This document shows positions 57,355-64,000 of a stretch of 64,000 nt of DNA, in pieces. The notes under the pieces were generated by a model. That model searched no databases. It saw nothing but the letters and a program-made list of their open reading frames with translations, and was not told where the DNA came from. Origin of the DNA: Catonia carolina. Taxonomy: Eukaryota; Arthropoda; Insecta; Hemiptera; Achilidae. Position 1 is the stretch's first letter, and every line of letters begins with the position of its first letter. Both the position numbers and the translations under genes were made by a program. Location: contig JAQMRL010000004.1 of assembly GCA_035578175.1 (NCBI GenBank), positions 37,378,901-37,442,900 of the forward strand, written 5' to 3'.

Positions 57355-57985
57355 TGGATGAAAATCTCACACAACATTCTCTTGCCAATGTAAATAATGT
57401 AAAATGTAACCTGTGCTTAATCTTTAATAAACAATGAAAATTGAAAAATATTATCTATTTTTAATCATGAGTGAATGATGCAAAATGAAAATCAAACTTT
57501 GTAGGATCTAAAAATACGAAAAATTACTAAAATTAGTGATTTTTTACGCTGAACTAAGCTCTGTAGAAAATAATTCTTAAAATAAAAGTTGTAGGTTTGT
57601 TACTTTAGCTACAATAACTTTGGTTGTATAAACTTTTGTCGTAAGTTGCATTTTAAGGCCAATTTTTAAACATCTAATTTTTTCACCAATTTTAATGAGC
57701 AAAATACTGGAAATCATCAACTGATATTAAATTAAGAACAAGAGATCTTTACATTATTATTATTTTATTTAAATTGCCCTCATTTTGAGCGCGTTGCTCG
57801 TATTATTGTCATTAAAACTAACAGCTATTTACTTTTTTGTTTGGTTTTATTATATTTACATTATTATTATTATTATTTTAAAAAGTTCTTTGACATTATA
57901 GAACAAAAGTTTGAATTAAAAGTTGTAGGTTTTTGAATTTCCAAAAACTTTAGTTTTTATACACTTTTGCCCTAAAATGCATATT
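57355..57985 (+). repeat. R2 dispersed repeat, interrupted copy
   Basis: GATGAAAATCTCACACAACA, TTCTCTTGCCAATGTAAATAA, then AAATAAAAGTTGTAGGTTTG. The later block CTAAAATGCATATTAAGTCC at 57970 matches the 12550 copy. Interrupted at about 57730-57880 by one arm of the 57770/58672 inverted pair. Confidence 0.6.
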
Positions 57986-58094
57986 AAGTCCTTACCATGG
58001 AGAGAAGAAACATGGAGGAGGAGTCATGGCAAGACAGGCAAAAATGGCGTTTTGACTGCGACAAACGACCCATAGTGTTGTAAATAGTCGCCAC

Positions 58095-58120
58095 TATATA
58101 TATATATATATATATATATA
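58095..58120. repeat. (TA)n microsatellite
   Basis: Uninterrupted TA run. Confidence 0.95.
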
Positions 58121-58513
58121 CATACTTAGGTGCAATACGTGCTTGACATGTCCTATTCCCCCCTCTTGGAGTCTCCTGGATTAAAAAAAAGGTGTAGAAT
58201 ATTAACCGGTAAACTATAATTTTATTCTTCAAGAGCTAAGACAGACGTTATAAAATATACTTTATTAATAAGAAGAACTAAATAATTTCTAAAATATTCT
58301 AAATTTCATTTTTTTAAAAGCCAGTCAGATAAAATTAAAATTAAATTTAAAAACCGATTTTCTTTTGTTTTATTTTGATTGTCTTTTTATATGTGTTAAA
58401 TAAGTAGAAGTAAAATAAAAATGTTACAACTTAATAATCTTAAGAACGAATTGTTACAATTGGTTTCAAACGAAAGATTACTGTAATTATGTACTGAGGT
58501 TTAGCTGTTAGTT

Positions 58514-58689
58514 GCCGGCCGCATTGACGTAGTTGGTAACGTGCTCGCCTCTCATCATGCGGTCTTGGGTTCGAATCCCATTCAGGCACGGCATATTTAC
58601 ATACGTTATAAAAAAAATCATTTCATCCTTCACCGTTTGCATTAGCAGTAATTGCAGAGCATTCGGACGTTAAACCAAACAAAAAAAAG
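58514..58689 (+). repeat. SINE-B, best-preserved copy
   Basis: GCCGGCCGCATTGACGTAGT, CGTGCTCGCCTCTCATCATG, B box GGGTTCGAATCCCATTC, AGGCACGGCATATTTACATA, a TTGCATTAGCAGTAATTGCA body and an ACCAAACAAAAAAAAG tail. tRNA-derived, with body and tail, so not a tRNA gene. Confidence 0.88.
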
Positions 58690-58785
58690 TAAATAGCTGT
58701 TAGTTTAAATGACAATAATACGAGCAACGCGCTCAAAATGAGGGCAATTTAATAGTTCTTATTTTTTTATTCCTAGCTTCAGTAG

Positions 58786-58970
58786 TTTTTTTTCTTTGTT
58801 TATTTAACGTCGCATCAACTACTGTGGTCATTAGCGACGACGTTGGGTTGCAACTGTGAATGAGTGAATGATTTTTGTAACGTATGAACATGCCGTGCCT
58901 GAGTGGGATTCGAACCCAAGACCGCATGATGAGAGGCGAGCACGTTACCAATTACGCCAATGCGACCGGC
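58786..58970 (-). repeat. SINE-B copy, inverted to the previous
   Basis: Reverse strand: GCCGGTCGCATTGGCGTAAT head, B box GGGTTCGAATCCCACTC, body with TTCACAGTTGCAACCC and an AAACAAAGAAAAAAA tail. Lies head-away from the 58514 copy, tails facing. Confidence 0.88.
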
Positions 58971-59670
58971 TTCAGTAGTCTTAAATATCTTTTACTGTGT
59001 TTAAACAAAAAATATAAATATTCTAAAGTTTTCCTTGAATAACATTAATACACATTGACTTAACACGCAATAAATTTTAATCTACACTCATTAGAATATT
59101 AATTAAAAAGACTTTAATATTTGTAACAGTACTACAAAAGTTATAGTAATCCATACATTACCGATCGATGTTATAATTTTTACTTACAAAGTTATAAACT
59201 TGATAAAAATTAAGCCTACATAACAAAACATTCACGTTTTACAACAATCGTGATATAAAAACTATTATTCTACATGTAAGAACACAGTAATATATTATTT
59301 AACATTAGATCCATAATGTTCTTTCTAGAAGACACCGAATGCATTATGGATGTAAACGTCCTCCAAAGATTATCATATTTACGACTTAAAGTATAAGACT
59401 TACTAGAGTTTATTACAATATAAGTTGCAATTATAACCTTCTTCTTCAAAATTTATTATTACGACTTTGATAAAAAATTAAAAAATAGTTCCGGGTGTAT
59501 TCAATATTTCAAAAAAATTAAGGTTACCTGGTCAGATGGGTTAACCATTCGGAAGGTCATTTTTTCATTCATTGATCCGAATGTTCTGAAATATGTTATT
59601 TGCTGTTTTCTCACAAAAGTAAAGAGAAATAGTTTTAAAAAAACATTGGGATGGTTTAATTAATATGTGT

Positions 59671-60062
59671 TGTTTAGGTCATCAACTGAAAGGCTGGTTT
59701 GAACCTCTAGAGGCTTTACTAAGTAAAACGCCGAGTAAGGTGTTTAAAGTTACGATTGCCTTCCTCACTGAGTTGAAAAGTACGCTTATCAGCATGCCAG
59801 ATCCTCTAAAAAGCACTTATTTTCCACCCTGCAAATGACACCTTCACTTTATTGACCACAGGATCTGGCTGTATAATAAACTTCAGTACTCTTAGAGGAA
59901 AAAACTCTGACTAGTGTATTTTACATCTCAACCTCTTCTGCTCTTAAATGGTTCAGTCATATAAATGGCTGACCATGTGATAAGAAACAGAACTATTTTT
60001 TGTAGTCCTGGAACTAACAGATTGAGTGTAAATAATTTATAATTCCACCTGTCTGTTATAGG
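59671..60062 (+). repeat. R1 dispersed repeat
   Basis: GTTGTTTAGGTCATCAACTG to AATTCCACCTGTCTGTTATA, full length. Confidence 0.88.
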
Positions 60063-61767
60063 TGTAATAGATTTGGTTATAAGATAAAAATAATTTTAGA
60101 TAACATACCTACTGGCGAGAAATATTTGATAGTAGGGCCTATTTGAAATTTTCAGGAATTTTATGTGTTCAACAAAACAGTAATTATATTTTGCCAATAA
60201 TTTATCACGTTAGTTTTATGAACCGGTTGCAGTTCAATAATTAGAAATCGTTGTATTTAATAACAAACAACTAAAGAATACGATGTGCTTTAGATTAATA
60301 GTGAACTTTCTCCAGGACATCCAGGGTGGTAAATTCCATAGCATACCATTTGAGGAACTGTTATAACATTTAATATTATTTAAAAAAGGAAGCCTTAACC
60401 ATTTTTAGATTTGCAACGTACAGGTCTTATACAGTCTCTTGTTATCAACTTTTTCCTGTTAGGAAGTCTATTTAAATTTATAAACGGGAAAGTTCAGCCA
60501 TGTAACTTAAATTAATTAGGAATGCATAACAATCACCGGCGTATGTCAATTAAAAATTTATTTTTAGAGTTAGCACAATCGTCAGCCGAGTTATTACATG
60601 GGTCGTTTTCATGACACGCAAAATATAATCAATTAAAAGTAAAATTATTTTCATCTACTCCAATTTTACAAAAAATCTGGAGTTAATGCAATATAAACAA
60701 ATCTATTCAAGAAGAGATACACGATCAGTTTGCTCAAAAGCAGTTGAAGATTCGGATATAAACAATTTTAACGACTATCAGAAAACTAAACGCTATCTTT
60801 TGGCTTGTAAGTTAATCTTCTAACCAAACCTGTTACATTATTTAATTTGAACGATTAAGAAATTGACAATTTATAAAAATATTCCAAGAAATTTGTGTTT
60901 CTCGGAAACTTTAAATTTTTGAAGCCTTTATTACATTCACAAACGAAGCTTGAATAACAGTAAAATATGGATTCCCATGAATATCTGAAATCAAAAATTT
61001 ATCATCGAATTCTGAATTTGTCTAGAGGTCATTTTCAAGAATCAAGATTGGAAATTTTTTTCGAAATCTATTTTCTTTGTATCTGAACAAACTTATAAGT
61101 GCCTTTTCTTTGTTTTCTCAGTGCCTTATTCCTTTACTTTTTACTTTTTACTGAAAAAATGGTCAAAATAAAATTTTTTTGTCACCTATAGAACATTTAA
61201 ACTGAAGCAGATGTTTTGAAAAATGCCGAGCCTTATTTCAGTTTACCATTCGATAGTACTTTTGGTTACAATATTTTAGACAATATGTATCATAAATGGT
61301 AGAAAAGAGAATTTCTTCTTCAACTACAAATGTAAATAGTAGGCTAAAGGTTTTCTGTATAAAATTTCTCATAACCCAAGAGTTTTTAAAATTAAAACAG
61401 ATAGGTCACGTACAACACTACTTCGAAACGGCCCGACAACACTAATTCCTTTCACAGTCCAAGTGTACTGTTTAACTTACAGCAAAAAAGCTAACTACTT
61501 ATATACCTGCTGTCTGATAGTTCCTCAAAAATCGAGATCCTTCTAACACTTTCGCCGCTTTACCAAAACAAGTTAGAAGGAATAAAAATAAAACCAAACG
61601 TTAATATTAGTTTCAATTTCTGACAATTCCTATTCAAAACATTTCACTCATCGCGATCAATAACCCTTGTTAATACACTTCACCTCATACAAAACACAAT
61701 TTCTTGCAATAAAAAATTTATTCTTTCAACTGTTTCTAGATTATCACTGTTATAATGATACAAAAGA
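60063..61767. other. Receptor upstream DNA between two R1 copies
   Basis: AT-rich, no gene recognised. Confidence 0.45.
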
Positions 61768-62155
61768 GACAGATGGAGTGTTAAGTTATTTGCACTCAAT
61801 CTGCTAGTTCCAAGGCTTCAAAAATAGTTCTGTTTCTTATCACATGGTCAGCCAATCATATGACTGAAACATTTAAGAACAGAAGAGGTTGAGTTGTAAA
61901 AGACACTAATCACAGTTATCTTCTCTGAGAGTAATGAATTTCATTATACACCCAGATCCTGTGGTGACAGAAATGAAGGTGTATTTGCAAGGTGGAAAGT
62001 ATATGCTTTTGAGAGGGCCTGGCATCTGACAAGCATACTTTTCTATTCAGTAAGGAAGGCAATGGTAAACCACAATATATACTCCTCGTTTTACTTAGTA
62101 AGCCTCTAAAAGTTTTAACCAGCCTTTCGACTAGACCAAAACAACATTGTTGCAA
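61768..62155 (-). repeat. R1 dispersed repeat, inverted
   Basis: GACAGATGGAGTGTTAAGTT to CCAGCCTTTCGACTAGAC, full length; opposite orientation to the 59671 copy. Confidence 0.88.
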
Positions 62156-62747
62156 CACAATTTTTATAAAATACAAAATTACGTATTAAATTTTATTAAT
62201 AAAATGGTGTACCAGATAAAAACAGATACTAAATGGCTGAGTGGTTTCTACATTACAAAAATACAATAGCATGAAAAGAAGAATATTTCATAGATATTTA
62301 TTTATTAAAAACATAAGCAAACATTTCTATTTCCCGCACTTAAAAGGTTGTTCAACATGTAAATAAGTTGTGACATATAGCATTCTTACGTATTCTTGAA
62401 TCATTTATAGACAAAATTTAATTTAATATATTCAGAAATCTGAGGAGGCTTCTAAAGTAATATATCTGCGGTTTTAAAGTAAAGATAAAGCACTATATAA
62501 TTAAATCACAGTTGACCGTTGACCACACCACTAAACGGCCTTTTAAATAAAGTACAGTTAAAATAAATTCCATTGTCCTGTCAACATTTTTTAAAGTTAT
62601 TCTTGTAAGTTACAGGATCCTTGAATTACTTAAAAAAATTTTAGTAAAATTTTTTAATGTATCTTAAATAATGAAATAACAGCTGTTTTATTACCCAAAT
62701 TCTTTTTAGACATACATAACCCACCGGATTGGTCTAATGTTTTGATT
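62156..62747. other. AT-rich DNA, nothing recognised
   Basis: No exon or repeat seen. Confidence 0.45.
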
Positions 62748-63003
62748 TTTTTTTGTAATCCCTAATTTGTGTACGTTGCAATCTGTTCAGTTCAGAACAA
62801 TAAGCAACCCAATGACCCAATGAGATGAGGATGATGTGTATGACATGTAAATGAGGTGTAGTCTTGTACAGACTCAGGTCGACCATTCCTGAGAGAGTAT
62901 GGTTAATTGAACCCCAACCATCAAAGTACATCGCTAACCACTGTCTAGCATTCAAATCCGTATAAAAGTAACTACCTATACTAGGATTTGAACCAGGAAC
63001 CTT
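62748..63003 (-). repeat. SINE-C copy with A tail
   Basis: Reverse strand: B-box-like GGTTCAAATCCTAG, GTAGTTACTTTTATACGGAT, GGTTGGGGTTCAATTAACCA, CTGTACAAGACTACACCTCA, GCAACGTACACAAATTAGGG and a terminal run of A. The tRNA-like head is incomplete. Confidence 0.7.
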
Positions 63004-63012
63004 CGTCTCCGA

Positions 63013-63039
63013 AAAATCAGCTGTTAAACAGCTGATTTT
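63013..63039. repeat. Short perfect hairpin
   Basis: AAAATCAGCTGTT followed at once by AAACAGCTGATTTT; a degenerate echo (GTCAGCTGTTAAGCGCTGAT) follows at about 63086. Confidence 0.75.
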
Positions 63040-63524
63040 GGCGACGACTTTACCTCTTGGTCTAATGTTAAAGTTATTGCCGCGAGTCAGCTGTTAAGCG
63101 CTGATTTTTGCATTGCTTGAGTCCCAGCTCCGTGTAGTTGGAAGGAATGCAGTGCGTTGTTATAGTAGTGGGAGAATGAATGAGTTAGTAGTGTTTCACA
63201 GCTGATGCATTTGTAGTGGTAGCGTGTACTAACAAGACTAAAAAACATTCTTATCATCCGGCGCATTAATTTAACAAATACCTACCGGGTTATTAACTTG
63301 GTCGGATTTATAATATTTTACTTACCAATTTATATAAAAATTGTGTAAATAAATAAATGTTATAAATACAAACAAATATATTAAATACGGAAAGTTTGAA
63401 AACGAATGGTTTTTATCAGAGTAATACAACAATCGTTCTCCCAGCATGCGTCACTCATTCAATATACCTAACCCTTACCCTTCACGCCGCAATACACGGA
63501 CCTTGGAACCGCACAATAGACGAA

Positions 63525-63770
63525 TTTTTCGGATTCAAATTCTCGTAAAGTTAGTTACTTTTATACGAATTTGAATATTATACAGTGGTTACCGGTGTAA
63601 TTTGATGGTTGGGTTCAATTAACTATACCTCTTAGGAATGGTTTACCTGAGTCTGTACAAGACTACATCTCATTTACATATCATACTCATCTCATTGAGT
63701 CATGAGGTTTCTCATTGTTTTTAAACTGAACAGATTGCAACGGATACATAGTAAGGATAAAAAACACATA
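63525..63770 (+). repeat. SINE-C copy, inverted to the previous
   Basis: GTTAGTTACTTTTATACGAA, GGTTGGGTTCAATTAACTAT, CTGTACAAGACTACATCTCA and GCAACGGATACATAGTAAGG, ending in an A-rich stretch. Shares about 220 bp with the 62748 copy in opposite orientation. Confidence 0.7.
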
Positions 63771-64000
63771 GAGTACATAGACTATCGTATATAACTTAAC
63801 AGTAATTAAATTTACACTTTTATATTTTTAGCCTATTTATTTGTATTTAAGGAAAACACCATCCACCGACAGTACCAGAGAGTTACAAAAATTTTGTTTA
63901 CAATAATTATTTGTTAAAATTTTGAAAATTATGCTCATGTAAGTAGGAAATATACTTTACTTTGCAATGTCTCTGCTCCATCGTCTGTGTAGACGTCTAG
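63771..64000. other. Window end, nothing recognised
   Basis: No coding frame or repeat identified. Confidence 0.4.

Larger units (their letters stand above)
57770..58751. repeat. Near-perfect ~78-bp inverted repeat pair
   Basis: Left arm 57770-57847 and right arm 58672-58751 share, inverted, AAATTGCCCTCATTTTGAGC, GCGTTGCTCGTATTATTGTC and AACTAACAGCTATTTAC through to a TTTGTTTGGTTT end. Only a T/A change and a homopolymer length differ. The right arm runs continuously into the 3' tail of a SINE-B. Confidence 0.85.

Overview
This is a strongly AT-rich, intron-rich animal genome segment. Introns are flanked by GT...AG, the two host genes are single-copy animal families, and the intergenic DNA is packed with class II transposons, LINE 3' fragments and tRNA-derived SINEs. 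The mariner, DUF4817-type, THAP/P-type and Tigger debris, together with the two host proteins, point to an insect. A hemipteran is my best guess from the repeat style, but this is inference, not proof. No prokaryotic features, rRNA or CRISPR were seen.

Host gene 1 (+ strand, 409-32514) is the autophagy-initiating kinase Atg1 (ULK1/2, unc-51). I reconstructed 19 coding exons whose phases all join and sum to 2034 nt (677 residues plus stop). They encode an N-terminal kinase with all catalytic motifs, a linker with a canonical LIR (Atg8-binding) core, and a C-terminal helical early-autophagy-targeting domain. The introns are large and carry most of the mobile DNA in the left half: a decayed hAT-like element, a P-superfamily THAP element with a nested MITE, a structurally complete DUF4817-type mariner-superfamily transposon with an intact transposase, a piggyBac-like MITE with a nested SINE, a near-palindromic MITE, and LINE fragments.

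Host gene 2 (- strand, 54342-50221) is a two-coding-exon class B (secretin/Methuselah-like) seven-transmembrane receptor of 747 residues. It has a signal peptide on its own exon, a somatomedin-B-like cysteine cluster and a long Cys-rich ectodomain. A four-codon uORF overlaps its start codon. The two genes are convergent, with their 3' ends facing each other across about 17.7 kb of transposon-filled intergenic DNA (32515-50220).

The intergenic part holds at least four mariner elements. Two of them (40340-41084 and 46243-47166) have the same unusual architecture: the normal 5' end is missing and replaced by an inverted copy of about 190-210 bp of the 3' (transposase C-terminal) end, so each element has two 3' ends. 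This recurring structure in two different mariner lineages is the most unusual signal in the window. The right-hand 10 kb, upstream of the receptor, shows no coding exon. It contains copies of an unnamed ~390-bp dispersed repeat (R1, eight copies in the window), inverted SINE pairs and further foldback elements.
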